A DNA stretch of 64,000 nt from Streptomyces sp. NBC_00690 (GCF_036226685.1 NZ_CP109009.1:5111501-5175500); one strand, 5' to 3'; shown: positions 42,200-51,614, counted from the first letter of the stretch. The notes: generated from the letters alone by a model not told the origin. A program made the numbers and translations.

Positions 42200-44314
42200 T
42201 CAGACCTTGCTGATGGGGCGGGTCTCCTTGGCGACGTCCCGTGCCTGCCAGGACCACGGTCGGGCGTCCGCCCCGATCCCGACGGCCGTGGGCCCGCGGC
42301 CCGTCACCATCAGCGCGGGAGTACCCGTGATCACGAAGGGCCCCTTCGGGGACAGGGACACCTTCGCGGTACGCAGCCGAGGCCGCCCGCCCAGGTCCTG
42401 TTCGAGGAGGACCGGCCCGCCGGGTGTGGCAGCCACGCTCAACGGCCCGTACCCCGTCGCTTCGGTGTGTTGGCGGGACCCGTCCGTGTGGATCGACGTC
42501 ACGAGCGGGCTCGAAGGCTGCCGGTAGTACAGCCGAACACCGCCGTCGCTCATCGCCAGTGCGGCGACCGGCCCGCCGGGAGCCGGGAAGCGTACGCCGT
42601 GACCACCCGGCGCGGACGTACGGATCGACACGTCCTGGCCGGGGGACTCCTGCCCCCAGTGGTGGACGGTGTCCCGCCCGGCCGCGAACACGTGCACCCT
42701 ACCGGCGCGATCCACGACGGCCGTCAGACCGTCCTGGATCTCCTCGCCCAGCAGAGTGCGCCAGGCGCTCCACTCGCCGTCCAGGTCCCGTACGCGCGTA
42801 CTGATCCGCTTGTCGGCGGTGCGCACGAACAGATGGACCCGGCCGTCCGCCGCGGTCACCGCGACCGGGACACCGATGCGCCGTCCGCGATCGTCGTTGT
42901 ACTCCGGGTTGCCCAGCCCCTGCCAGGCCCGGAACTCGCCGCCCGGGGCACGCTCCTCCAGCAGGACTATCTCGCGCCGGTTCTCCGCGCCACGCCCGCC
43001 GAGCGCCGCGAACCGCAGCCCGAACAGCAGCTGCCGGCCGTCCTCCAACACGGCCGAGCCCAGCGCGGGGGCCAGCGGCCCACCGCCGAGGTCGTCGGGG
43101 GCACCCCACCGGCCGCTGCCGGGCGCGGTCTCCCGCCAGCGGACGGCACGCAGCCCGAGCACCCCGTACGCGGCCAGGCGGTCCGTCCGCTCCACGGCGA
43201 CGACCGGTCGCGCACCGGGGTAGCGGTGGTGGGTGGAGCGCACCCATCCCTTGCTGTTCTTCAGCGGACGGTCACCGCTCACGCTGTAGTCACCGCAACC
43301 GGACGCGTTGCCACACTCCCAACCCGGATCACCGCCGTAGGGGACCAGGGCAGCCGCCTTCTCCTTCAACACCCGAGGGGGCAGGTTCTTGGGCCAGTGC
43401 CGGTTGTAGTAGCCGCGGAACGCCTGTGTGACGAACCCGGGCACCCGTCCACCGTCCGCTGTGGCCTCCGCGACCCACCGCACCATCGCCGCCCAGCTGA
43501 AACAGGCGACGGCCGTGTGGTCCGCGTGGTCGGAGTAGCCGGGCTGCTCGCTGTCGTGCTTACGGGTGCGCTCGTCACTGTGCTGGATGTCCGGATCGGG
43601 GTCGAGCGTCTGGATGACGGTCGGCCGGTACTGCTCCATCAGCCCGACGAGGACGTCGATCAGCCCCTGATGTCCGTACGAGATGGTCTTGCGCAGGGGC
43701 GAGTCCTTGGCGATCACGGTCTGTACGCCGACTCCCCGGTCGCGCCAGAGGCTGGGCAACGCCATCCAGCGGCGGCCCGTGTGCATCGGCAGATTGAGGA
43801 AGACCAACTCGACGCGGCGGTGCCCGTTGGTGAGGGTGTTGATCTCGGCGAGCCGATTGCCGCGGAGGGAGATGACTCCCTTGGTCCAGTCGCTGAACTT
43901 GTCGAGTCCGATCAGCGTCGCGTACGCCTGCCGCAGGCCCTGGTGCCGGGCGGAGGAGTAGCCGGGCCGGTCCTCGGGTCCGTGGTGATGCTGTCCGGGG
44001 ATCTTGTTGATGCCGGTGTGCTCGCCTGCGCTGACGTACACGGACAGCAGCGGGACCCCGCCGTCCAACAGCCGTTCGGTGTCCGGGTTCATGAAGTACA
44101 GATCGTCGTCCGGGTGGGCGACTATCTGCATCAACTGGGCGCGCCGGGAGCTGGCTATGGCCATGCCGGGAGCAGGATCAGCGGCGGGCACGGGCCGCTG
44201 GGGCGCGGGTACGGTGCAGCCGCTGAGCGCCCCGGCGGCGATCGAGGTGACACCGAGCGCGGCCAGGATGCTGCGCCGCCGTGGGCTGGTCTTCCGTGTC
44301 CGGGCATGCGTCAC
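42200..44314 (-). CDS. Exported PIG-L-family deacetylase with C-terminal lectin/propeller-type repeats
   Basis: About 704 residues from GTG 44314; the open frame continues upstream and the true start is not certain. A twin-arginine-like [12 protein letters not shown] followed by the lipobox LSGC marks a Tat-exported lipoprotein. The catalytic domain shows [12 protein letters not shown] (zinc motif AHPDDE with final Asp) and the later [10 protein letters not shown] with the third zinc His. From about residue 370 on, repeated strand-rich segments ([36 protein letters not shown]) suggest a beta-propeller or lectin-type substrate-binding part. It probably N-deacetylates an extracellular glycan or glycoconjugate. 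Confidence 0.85.
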   Translation of the reverse strand: MTHARTRKTSPRRRSILAALGVTSIAAGALSGCTVPAPQRPVPAADPAPGMAIASSRRAQLMQIVAHPDDDLYFMNPDTERLLDGGVPLLSVYVSAGEHTGINKIPGQHHHGPEDRPGYSSARHQGLRQAYATLIGLDKFSDWTKGVISLRGNRLAEINTLTNGHRRVELVFLNLPMHTGRRWMALPSLWRDRGVGVQTVIAKDSPLRKTISYGHQGLIDVLVGLMEQYRPTVIQTLDPDPDIQHSDERTRKHDSEQPGYSDHADHTAVACFSWAAMVRWVAEATADGGRVPGFVTQAFRGYYNRHWPKNLPPRVLKEKAAALVPYGGDPGWECGNASGCGDYSVSGDRPLKNSKGWVRSTHHRYPGARPVVAVERTDRLAAYGVLGLRAVRWRETAPGSGRWGAPDDLGGGPLAPALGSAVLEDGRQLLFGLRFAALGGRGAENRREIVLLEERAPGGEFRAWQGLGNPEYNDDRGRRIGVPVAVTAADGRVHLFVRTADKRISTRVRDLDGEWSAWRTLLGEEIQDGLTAVVDRAGRVHVFAAGRDTVHHWGQESPGQDVSIRTSAPGGHGVRFPAPGGPVAALAMSDGGVRLYYRQPSSPLVTSIHTDGSRQHTEATGYGPLSVAATPGGPVLLEQDLGGRPRLRTAKVSLSPKGPFVITGTPALMVTGRGPTAVGIGADARPWSWQARDVAKETRPISKV

Positions 44315-44615
44315 CTGGGCATGGGCAAGTCCATCGTTCACGTGGGTGTGTGCTCCGTCCGCTTCCCCCCGCAGCGGGCCGGCAACAAGCCCCCGTCTGC
44401 GATGCAGTGGTGTGATTCGAGTGCGAACGGGCTGGTCAGACCCGCTCGCGATCAACTAGACGGATTATCGACATGGAGGGTTGCTCGGGTGGTTGCGTGA
44501 TAAGGACCCTTGCGGTGATTTCCGCCTGATTCCGGCCATGCTGATCCATGCCACTGGCATGCCGATTTCGGCCCGTACGTGGGTTCCGTACGTTGGAATG
44601 GAAGGAACCATCACG
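44315..44615. other. Divergent promoter region
   Basis: About 300 bases between the PIG-L gene and the WXG-like trio. GGAAGGA (about 44600) is the Shine-Dalgarno of the next gene. No other gene is supported. Confidence 0.5.
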
Positions 44616-45080
44616 ATGGCGAACCATGGCGGGGGACAAATCATGGCGTGGGAAGAGTGGGCACAGGTGAAGGCTGAGGCGAGCGCCCGGCAGACCGCTC
44701 AGACGCGGTTGAACCAGTTGGCCCCGCTGGACGGTGGCGGCGTTGGTATGCCTGAGCTTGCGTCGAGCCCGGAGGACAAGCAGGCCGCGGCGAGGGCGAT
44801 CAACGAAGAGGTGGAGCCTGGAGTTCGTAGCGGCGGTAAGCACGTCACCGACAGCATGCGCACGGCCATCAAGGAGTTCGGACCACGGGACGGCCACGGC
44901 TGGGACACCTCCGGCGCCTTGCAGAAGGCACAGGAGACCTGGACCAAGCAGGTCAAGATGCTGCTCGATCGGCTGGCTGCGGAGGAACACGCACTGGCTA
45001 GGACGGGAATCGACTTCCGTAACAATGAACTCGATATCGCGGCGAAAGTGGCACGGCAGTCCCGAATAGACGGCGTCTGA
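44616..45080 (+). CDS. Small helical WXG100-like protein
   Basis: 154 residues from ATG 44616, with GGAAGGA upstream; ATG 44643 is an alternative. It is helical and polar: AWEEWAQVKAEASARQTAQT near the start and a long C-terminal helix, with a HGWDTSG turn near residue 92 resembling the WXG turn. No signal peptide or toxin motif is visible. It precedes a larger WXG-type protein by 26 bases, so the pair probably forms one type VII-secretion-type complex. The call is by composition and context, not by a firm family match. Confidence 0.6.
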   Translation: MANHGGGQIMAWEEWAQVKAEASARQTAQTRLNQLAPLDGGGVGMPELASSPEDKQAAARAINEEVEPGVRSGGKHVTDSMRTAIKEFGPRDGHGWDTSGALQKAQETWTKQVKMLLDRLAAEEHALARTGIDFRNNELDIAAKVARQSRIDGV

Positions 45081-45106
45081 ACATCTGAATTGCTCCGGGG
45101 GGATGC

Positions 45107-46579
45107 GTGCCGACCTACTACGAAATCATGAACACCGACCTGTCCAAACTCAGCACGGCTGCTGACAGGTGGGGCGAAACCGCGGGAAAATTCAAGAAGC
45201 TCGGGGAGAAGTACGAGCGGTCTGTCCATGGGATATCGCTCGGCACCTCGTGGCTGGGGGTGAGCGCCCAAGCCGCCAACGACAGATTTAGTGTGACGCT
45301 GAAGGAGTTTCGTGGGGCCCAGCAGGAAGCAAAGGCGGTCGCCTCCCTGCTGCGGGATGCCCACACCCAGCTCGTCAGTCTTCAGGCGAAGCTCAAGGCA
45401 TTACGGGACGATGCGGTCACGGCAGGCATGCGGGTCTCGGAACAGGGTGTTGTCGCTTTCGATACCGAACGCCTCACTCCGGGGGAGCGCCTCGCGTATG
45501 TGCATGACCCCAGCTATCAGGAGAGCAGGCGCGCGGCGGCGACGGCCTGGTTCGACCGGATCAACCAGGCCGTCCAGGCGGTGACCGATACGGACGACGG
45601 GGTACGTCTCGCATTGGCGGCGGCGGTGCGCGACTCGGACTACATGGACGGCACGTTGAATGGATTCAACAGGAGGCCGGTAGACAGTCCGTACCCTTCC
45701 TTGGCGGAAATGGGGAAGGTTGCCAACATGCCCAAGGAGAGGGCGGAGATTCCTGAATGGTGGCGCTCCCTCGATCCGACGACCCGATGGCTTCTGCTCC
45801 AGGAGCGCGGTGACGAGATGAGGGCGGCAGGGGTCATGGAGCCCCTGTATCAGTGGGAGAGCCCGGATGAAGGGTCAGGAGAGTTCAACGTGGAGAAATC
45901 CACGCCCAGGGACGCCATGCTTCATGCCCAGGCTCTGGCTATTGCCACAGGCGGGGATTTAATCGGTGAAGTTGGGGCTTCACGAAATATGCTCCATTAC
46001 CTTGGAGCCACCGGAGAGACCCTGAATCTTGATGTGAACCGGATGCTGAAGGACGACTCAGGGTTTCGGTCGAGAATCGAAGAAGAGCATCTGGCCTCCG
46101 GTCAGAATGCGTGGCGCCAGAAAGCGCTGGACGAGTTTTATCGGTCTGGGGGAGACCAGGCCGTAGTTGTTCCTGTCGAGAGCAAGGTCCAGCACAGTAC
46201 GTTGCGCAGTGAAGAGTGGTTCCATGCGGTCGGGTCCCATGCGCAGAACATTTCTGGAATGGTCACCGTCACACCAGGTTCGGATGGCGGCGCGCCGAGA
46301 GTCTCTCTCGACTATCAGGTAAATGTGTGGGACCGCTATAACTGGGATGCTGGTAAGGCTACGGAGTTCAAAGGTGGAGCTACCATCTCGGATTCCGACA
46401 TGGGGCGCCTGCATCAGGTTGGCTCTGCGCAGGAGTTCGACATGCGGGGAACTAGCAGTGCCCGTAACCATGACCTCAACAGCGGTGCGCTCCCTAGCAT
46501 TGAGCCGGATATGGCTGATCAGTCTGGGCGCGAGGGAACGCGTGCTGATGTTTCGCGGGGCGAGGAGAAGAACCGGTGA
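45107..46579 (+). CDS. WXG-domain protein with conserved C-terminal domain
   Basis: 490 residues from GTG 45107 (GGGGGGAT upstream). Residues 1-105 form a four-helix LXG/WXG-like region with the turn SWLGVSAQAAN at about residue 48. Residues about 105-330 are a linker with repeated helices. The C-terminal 150 residues start with EEWFHAVGSHAQNISGMVTV and contain SLDYQVNVWDRYNWDAGKAT and MGRLHQVGSAQEFDM. I recognise this as a recurrent C-terminal domain of Streptomyces WXG proteins but cannot assign an activity. The last codons overlap the next gene's start (GTGA). Several internal lines are only about 52-57 % GC, below the neighbours. Confidence 0.7.
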   Translation: MPTYYEIMNTDLSKLSTAADRWGETAGKFKKLGEKYERSVHGISLGTSWLGVSAQAANDRFSVTLKEFRGAQQEAKAVASLLRDAHTQLVSLQAKLKALRDDAVTAGMRVSEQGVVAFDTERLTPGERLAYVHDPSYQESRRAAATAWFDRINQAVQAVTDTDDGVRLALAAAVRDSDYMDGTLNGFNRRPVDSPYPSLAEMGKVANMPKERAEIPEWWRSLDPTTRWLLLQERGDEMRAAGVMEPLYQWESPDEGSGEFNVEKSTPRDAMLHAQALAIATGGDLIGEVGASRNMLHYLGATGETLNLDVNRMLKDDSGFRSRIEEEHLASGQNAWRQKALDEFYRSGGDQAVVVPVESKVQHSTLRSEEWFHAVGSHAQNISGMVTVTPGSDGGAPRVSLDYQVNVWDRYNWDAGKATEFKGGATISDSDMGRLHQVGSAQEFDMRGTSSARNHDLNSGALPSIEPDMADQSGREGTRADVSRGEEKNR

Positions 46580-47088
46580 ATCACACCCGCAGAATGGTGA
46601 ATCGCCTTACCGTCCTCTCCGCGGCCGTCGGTCTGCTGACTGTCGGCTGTGCGACGGGACAGGGGAGCCGAGGAATCGACGACCGCTACCCGTACTGGGA
46701 GAAGGGGGCGGGGGTCCCCGAGGCTGTGGCATTCATGAATGTTGAGCTTCCCCAGAGTGCGACGCGGGTGAAGGGAGCCGTGCGGGTTCAGCCGCAGGAG
46801 CGGGTGTACCTCCTGTCCTTTCTCACCAGCGAGGAGACTGCCGAGTCCATCGCGGATGACCTGCGTTCCGAGTACCCGCTGGAAGCCGGTACCGGTACTG
46901 ACTCGCTGAGTGGGGATGGTTTTGAGCACCTGGGGCTCACATCACCACAGGACATCAAGGGTGTCCGTACGACGAGTGTCTGTCCGCCGTGCGTCGGCGA
47001 CGGACGGCGGAGCAACGTCCAGGGCATGGAAATCCATGTGGGCCAGGACTCGGGAGACCGTGTACGGGTGTATCTGACCGCGTACTGA
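46576..47088 (+). CDS. Lipoprotein coupled to the WXG protein
   Basis: 170 residues, start GTG 46576, overlapping the previous stop by 4 bases. It has a signal peptide (RLTVLSAAVGLLTVG) and the lipobox TVGC. The mature part is a small mixed alpha/beta domain with a CPPC motif near residue 135. The coupling to the preceding WXG protein suggests an immunity or processing partner, but there is no direct evidence. Only a signal-peptide lipoprotein can be stated firmly. Confidence 0.7.
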   Translation: MNHTRRMVNRLTVLSAAVGLLTVGCATGQGSRGIDDRYPYWEKGAGVPEAVAFMNVELPQSATRVKGAVRVQPQERVYLLSFLTSEETAESIADDLRSEYPLEAGTGTDSLSGDGFEHLGLTSPQDIKGVRTTSVCPPCVGDGRRSNVQGMEIHVGQDSGDRVRVYLTAY

Positions 47089-47136
47089 CTGGTTGGTGGA
47101 GCCAGGTCAACGTGATTCTCAAGCTGGTTCTCGGGG

Positions 47137-47169
47137 GAGGTGGTGACCGCACAGTGTGGTCACCACCTC
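47137..47169. terminator. Shared terminator between convergent genes
   Basis: Perfect 12-bp stem GAGGTGGTGACC / GGTCACCACCTC with a 9-base loop. It serves the lipoprotein gene and the minus-strand Rpn gene. Confidence 0.75.
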
Positions 47170-47176
47170 GTCGCTG

Positions 47177-48085
47177 CTACGCCTCGGTGAAGATCTCTTC
47201 GGCTGAGCTGGCGAGGACGGCGCGTGCGAGCCACTGACGCAGGATTTCGGGGTCGGCGCACTCGGTGATGCGCGCCCGGGCCTCGTCGGTGAGGGCGATC
47301 TGCCGCAGCTCCAGCACGAGCAGGATGTCTTCCGCCCGGCCTTCTGCCCGGCCTTCCGCCCGGCCTGCTGTTCGTCCTTCTGCCCGGCCTTCGTCTCGGA
47401 TTTCCTCAGAGAGAGGCGACTTGTAGAAAGAAAGGTCCACGGCCACCAGGTTCCTCCACTGTTGTGCGGCCGGGCGCTTACCCAGGCCTTGTGCGGTCAG
47501 TTCGACGATGGGGTCGGCGATGGTTTCCGGTGTGTCCCGCAGTGCGGTGGACAGCGCCTTCAGTATGGCACCGACGTCCGGATCGGCTGCGTGCGTAATC
47601 GCCGACAGGGTGGCCAGTGCCAGGTCCTTGCGGGCCTCTGCCGGGTTGGTGATCACAGGCATGTTGTGTGGGCCCGCCACCAGCGCTCGCAGGACGACTG
47701 AGGGCCACTGAGGTGGCCCGATCACTACCGGCCGTGATGCCCATTCGGCGGTGGCCCGGTCCTGGCAGACCACCAGCAGCAGCGGCGGCACCCGGTACTT
47801 CTCGTAGAGATAGGTGAGGTAGTAGGCCCAGCTCCCTGGCTTGGATGGGTCTTTCTTGCCCTGGGCTTCTACAGCGAGGAGGAAGGCTCCTTCGCCCTCC
47901 GTATCGAAGCGCAGCAGCGTATCGACCCGCCGTTCTACAGGCTTGGTCTCCGTCAGGTCGGTCGGTAGGACCGTGACCGAGCTGGGCGTGGGCAGGGTGA
48001 GGCCGAGTAACTGGGAGACCCCGGTGAACAGTTCTGGGTACTCCTGGAAGATGCGGTGCATCGCCTCGTGGGGTGAGCTGACCAT
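47177..48085 (-). CDS. Rpn-family PD-(D/E)XK recombination-promoting nuclease
   Basis: 302 residues from ATG 48085 (MVSSPHEAMHRIFQEYPELF). The nuclease core lies at residues about 50-100: RRVDTLLRFDTEGEGAFLLA, then VEAQGKKD carrying the E-x-Q-x-K catalytic pattern. Near the C-terminus a perfect RAEGR repeat run (four to five copies) encodes a charged linker and is a candidate for length variation. These proteins (Rpn, formerly transposase_31) stimulate recombination by nicking DNA in E. coli and occur in many copies. A decayed relative is present at 57545-58257. Confidence 0.85.
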   Translation of the reverse strand: MVSSPHEAMHRIFQEYPELFTGVSQLLGLTLPTPSSVTVLPTDLTETKPVERRVDTLLRFDTEGEGAFLLAVEAQGKKDPSKPGSWAYYLTYLYEKYRVPPLLLVVCQDRATAEWASRPVVIGPPQWPSVVLRALVAGPHNMPVITNPAEARKDLALATLSAITHAADPDVGAILKALSTALRDTPETIADPIVELTAQGLGKRPAAQQWRNLVAVDLSFYKSPLSEEIRDEGRAEGRTAGRAEGRAEGRAEDILLVLELRQIALTDEARARITECADPEILRQWLARAVLASSAEEIFTEA

Positions 48086-48092
48086 GTGGTTC

Positions 48093-49040
48093 CTACGGTG
48101 GTGGGTCGGTTGGATGAGTCGTGGCGCAGCCACGGCAGCGCCCCGGGGTCGGGGCGCGGAACGCCCGGTCGCAGCGGTCGCAGTTCTGGAGCGGGTGCCG
48201 CACGGGCGGGTTCTCGGTGGGCGGTCGGAAGGGCGGCGCTGGTGGCAGCCCTGCCGTGAGCCGGTGGGCCAGCAGTCCGGCCGGTCGGCGCAGGCCATCG
48301 GCGGGCAGGTTGGTGGTGAGTGCGTGGCGTACGGCGTCGGGGCTGGCCTCGTGTTCCAGCCAGGCCGCGACTCCCGGGGCCAGCTGCTCTGTGTCTCGTG
48401 CGGAGAGCAGGAGGCGCGGGTCGGTGTGGTGCAGGCGGGCCAGGAGGTCCGTTGCTGCCCTGAGTAGCTCCCCGGTGGGAAAGCCCGGGTGCGGTACGGA
48501 CAGGGGTACGGGCTCGCGGCGCGGTGGGCGTTCGGAGGGTGCCCGGTTGGCGGGTGCGGTACGGGAGTCGCGGGTACGTGGTGGGGCTGGGCGAGTGCGG
48601 CCCGGTGAGGCTCGTTGAGCGGCGGTTCCGGGGCGGTGGCGGGCGGCGGGCTGGTTGCAGGACACCGTGCGGGTGATGATCCGACCGCCTGGCACTCGTT
48701 CCCGTACGCGTCGTAGATAGCCGACCGCTTCCAGTTCGCGCAGTGCTGCGGAGATCCGGGCCGCGCCTTCGGGGAAGCGGGCGGTGAGCGATTTGATGTC
48801 CACCCGGGCCCCGGTCGGCAGGGACTGGATGTGCACGCCCAGTCCGATCGCCAGCAGGGATAACTCGGAGTGCTGGGCGAGGTGGTTGCCGATGATGGTG
48901 AAGCGGCTGGTGTGACGGGTGTTGTCGTGCGTCACGCCATACGGCTGACGCTTGCCATCAGGGCGATCAAACGTGTCGTGCTGCGTCTCGGCATCCCTGG
49001 GCGGGGCGTGCGAGGGCACGCTAAGGTGCTGCGTATCCAT
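48093..49040 (-). CDS. HTH-domain protein with zinc-ribbon-like C-terminus
   Basis: About 315 residues from ATG 49040; further upstream codons are possible. A winged-helix region near residues 45-125 (RFTIIGNHLAQHSELSLLAI, then AALRELEAVGYLRRV) is followed by a disordered Arg/Pro/Thr-rich linker. A late LLLSARDTEQLAPGVAAWLE helix comes next, then CDRCDRAFRAPTPGRCRGC, a zinc-binding four-Cys motif. The gene is 7 bases upstream of the Rpn gene, so both are probably one transcript. I take it to be a DNA-binding regulator or replication-associated protein of the type common in Streptomyces accessory DNA. Confidence 0.7.
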   Translation of the reverse strand: MDTQHLSVPSHAPPRDAETQHDTFDRPDGKRQPYGVTHDNTRHTSRFTIIGNHLAQHSELSLLAIGLGVHIQSLPTGARVDIKSLTARFPEGAARISAALRELEAVGYLRRVRERVPGGRIITRTVSCNQPAARHRPGTAAQRASPGRTRPAPPRTRDSRTAPANRAPSERPPRREPVPLSVPHPGFPTGELLRAATDLLARLHHTDPRLLLSARDTEQLAPGVAAWLEHEASPDAVRHALTTNLPADGLRRPAGLLAHRLTAGLPPAPPFRPPTENPPVRHPLQNCDRCDRAFRAPTPGRCRGCATTHPTDPPP

Positions 49041-49179
49041 CGGGAAGGTCCGTCTTCCTTGGTGGTCAGGCCCTCGCATTGGGATGCCAGTCCCGGCGGG
49101 GGCCGTCGTATGTCTGCGGTTGTGTTGCCGCGAGCGTAGAGCACTCAACCCCCGCCATTACCAGCCCTGTTGCTGAGGT

Positions 49180-49758
49180 TCACCCGTGTGAGTGAGACTC
49201 CCCGAACGGCGAGAAGGGGGGTGGGGTTGGGTGCGGTTCTTTCTTCTCTTCTGTTCCTTGGAGGAGAGCGCCCGTGCCACCGGAACCTGATTGCACGTGC
49301 TCCGGTGAGGGGCACTGATCCGGTGCGAGATTGAGCTCCGCCCACACTGTTTTGCGCGGTACCGGGCCCAGTTTTACGCCCCACCGGTCCGCGAACGCCT
49401 CGACCAGCAGCAGCCCACGCCCCGACTCGCTCTCGGGCTCCGGGGCCAGGGGGCTGGTGCCGGGAATGCGGCCCGTGTGGGTGTCGGTGACCTCGATCCG
49501 GAGGGCGGGACGATCACCGCCTGTGGTGTGCAGGCCGAGAAGGAAGTCACGGCCGGCCACCCGGCCATGGGTGACGGCGTTCGCGGCGAGCTCGGCGACG
49601 ATATGCGCCGCATTTTCGGCCACCTGATCCGACAGGCCCCAGGAGTCCAGCCGCTCGGTGACGAGTCGACGGGCGAGACGGGCGCCGCGAGGGGTGGGGG
49701 AGAGCACCACGCTGAAGCGGGCGGTGGGGGAGCCCAGTTGGGCAATTCGCTGGTTCAC
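49180..49758 (-). CDS. Serine-protein-kinase-like ATPase (anti-sigma / AbaA-associated type)
   Basis: 192 residues, start GTG 49758. It has a HATPase_c domain: the N box in AHIVAELAANAVTHG, the G1-type DTHTGRIP, then SGRGLLLVEAFADRWGVK. This is the size and motif set of Streptomyces RsbW-like regulators. The tail of about 50 residues is Pro/Glu/Ser-rich and disordered. It is divergent from the WhiJ-like gene, which is the usual arrangement for these regulatory modules. Phosphorylation of an anti-anti-sigma partner is the family role; no partner is visible here. Confidence 0.85.
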   Translation of the reverse strand: MNQRIAQLGSPTARFSVVLSPTPRGARLARRLVTERLDSWGLSDQVAENAAHIVAELAANAVTHGRVAGRDFLLGLHTTGGDRPALRIEVTDTHTGRIPGTSPLAPEPESESGRGLLLVEAFADRWGVKLGPVPRKTVWAELNLAPDQCPSPEHVQSGSGGTGALLQGTEEKKEPHPTPPPFSPFGESHSHG

Positions 49759-49894
49759 ATCACTCAGCGTTGCCGCCTCTGCTTACGCTGACCAGTGACG
49801 AAACGATTGCGTACGGTTACTGTCCGGAGCTTGTCCAGCGCTGTCCAGGCTGTCGAGACGTTCCTACGGGCAGGGGGCGTCCAGTGACAGCGGT

Positions 49895-50791
49895 ATGTCG
49901 GAGGTGGCACGGGTGCGGGTGAACACGGACGGTACGGAACAGCCCGGTGGCGAGGCGGATGAACCCGGTTGGGAGGTCGACCCCGACGATGAGTCGGGAG
50001 CGGCCGTTATTGCCACGGTGGGAAGGCAGTTGAGGCTGCGCCGAGAGGCGGCGGCGATGCGCGCTGCGGACTTCGCCCTTGCGATCGGCTACGGCGAAGA
50101 CCTCGTCTACAAGGTGGAGGCCGGAAAGCGGATTCCCCGCGCCGAGTATCTGGACAGGGCGGACGCGGTCCTGAGCGCGGGTGGGCTGATCGCCGCGATG
50201 AAGCGGGATGTGGCGGAGGTGCGGTACCCGAAGCGGGTGCGGGATCTGGCGAGGTTAGAGGCCCGCGCGGTCGAGTTGCTGTCGTACGGGAGCCATGCTT
50301 TGCATGGGCTGTTGCAGACTGAGGGCCATGCTCGCGCGTTGCTCGGAACGCGTCGTCCTGCGCTGGCACTTGATGAGCTAGATCGGGCGTTGGATGGACG
50401 AATGGCACGGCAATCCATCTTCGACCGCTTACCCGCACCCGAACTCAGCTTTGTCCTGGAAGAGCAGACGTTGCGTCGTCCGACCGGAGGCAGAATGGTG
50501 ATGCGCCAGCAGCTCGAACGCTTGTTGGAGGTAGGGCAGATGCGGAACGTCGAGATCCAGGTGATGCCGATGGACCGCTGGGAACATCCTGGAACGGGCG
50601 GGAGGATTCAGGTGCTCAAATTCGGTGACGGCTCGGCAGTGGGCCGCACCGACGACGAGTACGGGGGGCGTCCCGTCTCCGACCCCAAGCAACTACGGGT
50701 TCTTGAGCTGCGCTATGGCATCATCCGGGCTCAGGCTCTCGCGCCAGGGGAGTCACGGGCCTTCATCGAGCAAGTGCTGGGAGACACATGA
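49895..50791 (+). CDS. WhiJ-like XRE-family regulator with DUF5753
   Basis: 298 residues from ATG 49895. The helix-turn-helix (AAAMRAADFALAIGYGEDLV, then KVEAGKR) sits after a disordered acidic N-terminus. The DUF5753 domain follows (MRQQLERLLEVGQMRNVEIQVMPMD). The gene overlaps the next by 4 bases (ATGA). This architecture, with a downstream DUF397 gene and a divergent HATPase gene, is the Streptomyces whiJ/bldB/abaA-type module, in which the HTH protein is held by the small partner. Its targets are not visible from sequence. Confidence 0.88.
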   Translation: MSEVARVRVNTDGTEQPGGEADEPGWEVDPDDESGAAVIATVGRQLRLRREAAAMRAADFALAIGYGEDLVYKVEAGKRIPRAEYLDRADAVLSAGGLIAAMKRDVAEVRYPKRVRDLARLEARAVELLSYGSHALHGLLQTEGHARALLGTRRPALALDELDRALDGRMARQSIFDRLPAPELSFVLEEQTLRRPTGGRMVMRQQLERLLEVGQMRNVEIQVMPMDRWEHPGTGGRIQVLKFGDGSAVGRTDDEYGGRPVSDPKQLRVLELRYGIIRAQALAPGESRAFIEQVLGDT

Positions 50792-50997
50792 TCCGGGAAG
50801 CCTTCGTCCGGGAAGTCGACGAACTGGTCTGGTTCAAGAGCAGCTACAGCGACACCAGCAACCCCAACGACTGCGTCGAGGTTGCGACTGCTGTCGGCAC
50901 GGTGCATGTCCGGGACTCCAAAAACGTTGCGGGCCCTCGGCTCGCGGTCACGTCCAGCGCATGGGCCGACTTCGTCTCGTACGCATCCGAGCGCTGA
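50788..50997 (+). CDS. DUF397 small protein
   Basis: 69 residues, ATG 50788, translationally coupled to the WhiJ-like gene. It has the family signature WFKSSYSDTSNPNDCVEVA and VHVRDSKN, ending in WADFVSYA. DUF397 proteins are partner proteins of the WhiJ-type regulators, and many are developmental or toxin-antitoxin-like. It is probably the antagonist of the preceding protein. Confidence 0.9.
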   Translation: MIREAFVREVDELVWFKSSYSDTSNPNDCVEVATAVGTVHVRDSKNVAGPRLAVTSSAWADFVSYASER

Positions 50998-51218
50998 TCC
51001 TCAGCTGAACGTGCCCCGGGCTTGGCTCCGGCCAGGTGCGGGGCACACTGCTGTGCGGCTCCAGAGCAGAGGTCGGGGTCCTGGCGACCGGTCCATCAGC
51101 ACGGTTTACCGCCCAGTTTCCGTCGCCGAGCGTCGAGCTGACCGCTGACGTTGGGAAGCCTCGCTCCCCGTGGCGGTAACTCCCGCTCTGAGCGATTCCC
51201 TATGGAACGATGCTGTCC

Positions 51219-51614
51219 ATGACAGACAGCGGGGGCGGAATGTCACAGACCCAAGAGGCTTCGGCAAGCCGTGAGTTCGCCGTCTTGCTGGGGGAGTTCA
51301 GACGGACCGCGGTCCTGGTTCCCTTCGATCCGTATGGCAGCCTCTGGACGGCGGATCAGAGCGGCGTTCGCTGGATATGTGCCTTCTCCGGCGAGGAGTC
51401 CTTGGCCCGCTTCGCTCTGGCGCGAGGCGAAGCCGAACGGGAATGGACGTATCACACCGTTCTTGGCGCACGGCTGCTCGATGTGCTGGTGCCGACCATC
51501 AAAGGGCCAGCCGGGGTTGCGTTGGACGCGGGCAGCGATGGGGGCGTGCTCTTCCCGCCCGTCGTGGGGATCGTGCCGGACGCGGTGGCAGTCGATGCGG
51601 GGAGGACCCCGTGA
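51219..51614 (+). CDS. SseB-type domain protein
   Basis: About 131 residues; the start is not certain (ATG 51210, 51219 or 51240). It is a single SseB-like domain (REFAVLLGEFRRTAVLVPFD; RWICAFSGEESLARFA; GPAGVALDAGSD) of the kind found as a small chaperone or secretion-associated protein in actinomycete type VII and toxin loci. The last codons overlap the GTG of the next gene (GTGA), so it is the first gene of the coupled toxin operon 51219-57296. Confidence 0.72.
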   Translation: MTDSGGGMSQTQEASASREFAVLLGEFRRTAVLVPFDPYGSLWTADQSGVRWICAFSGEESLARFALARGEAEREWTYHTVLGARLLDVLVPTIKGPAGVALDAGSDGGVLFPPVVGIVPDAVAVDAGRTP

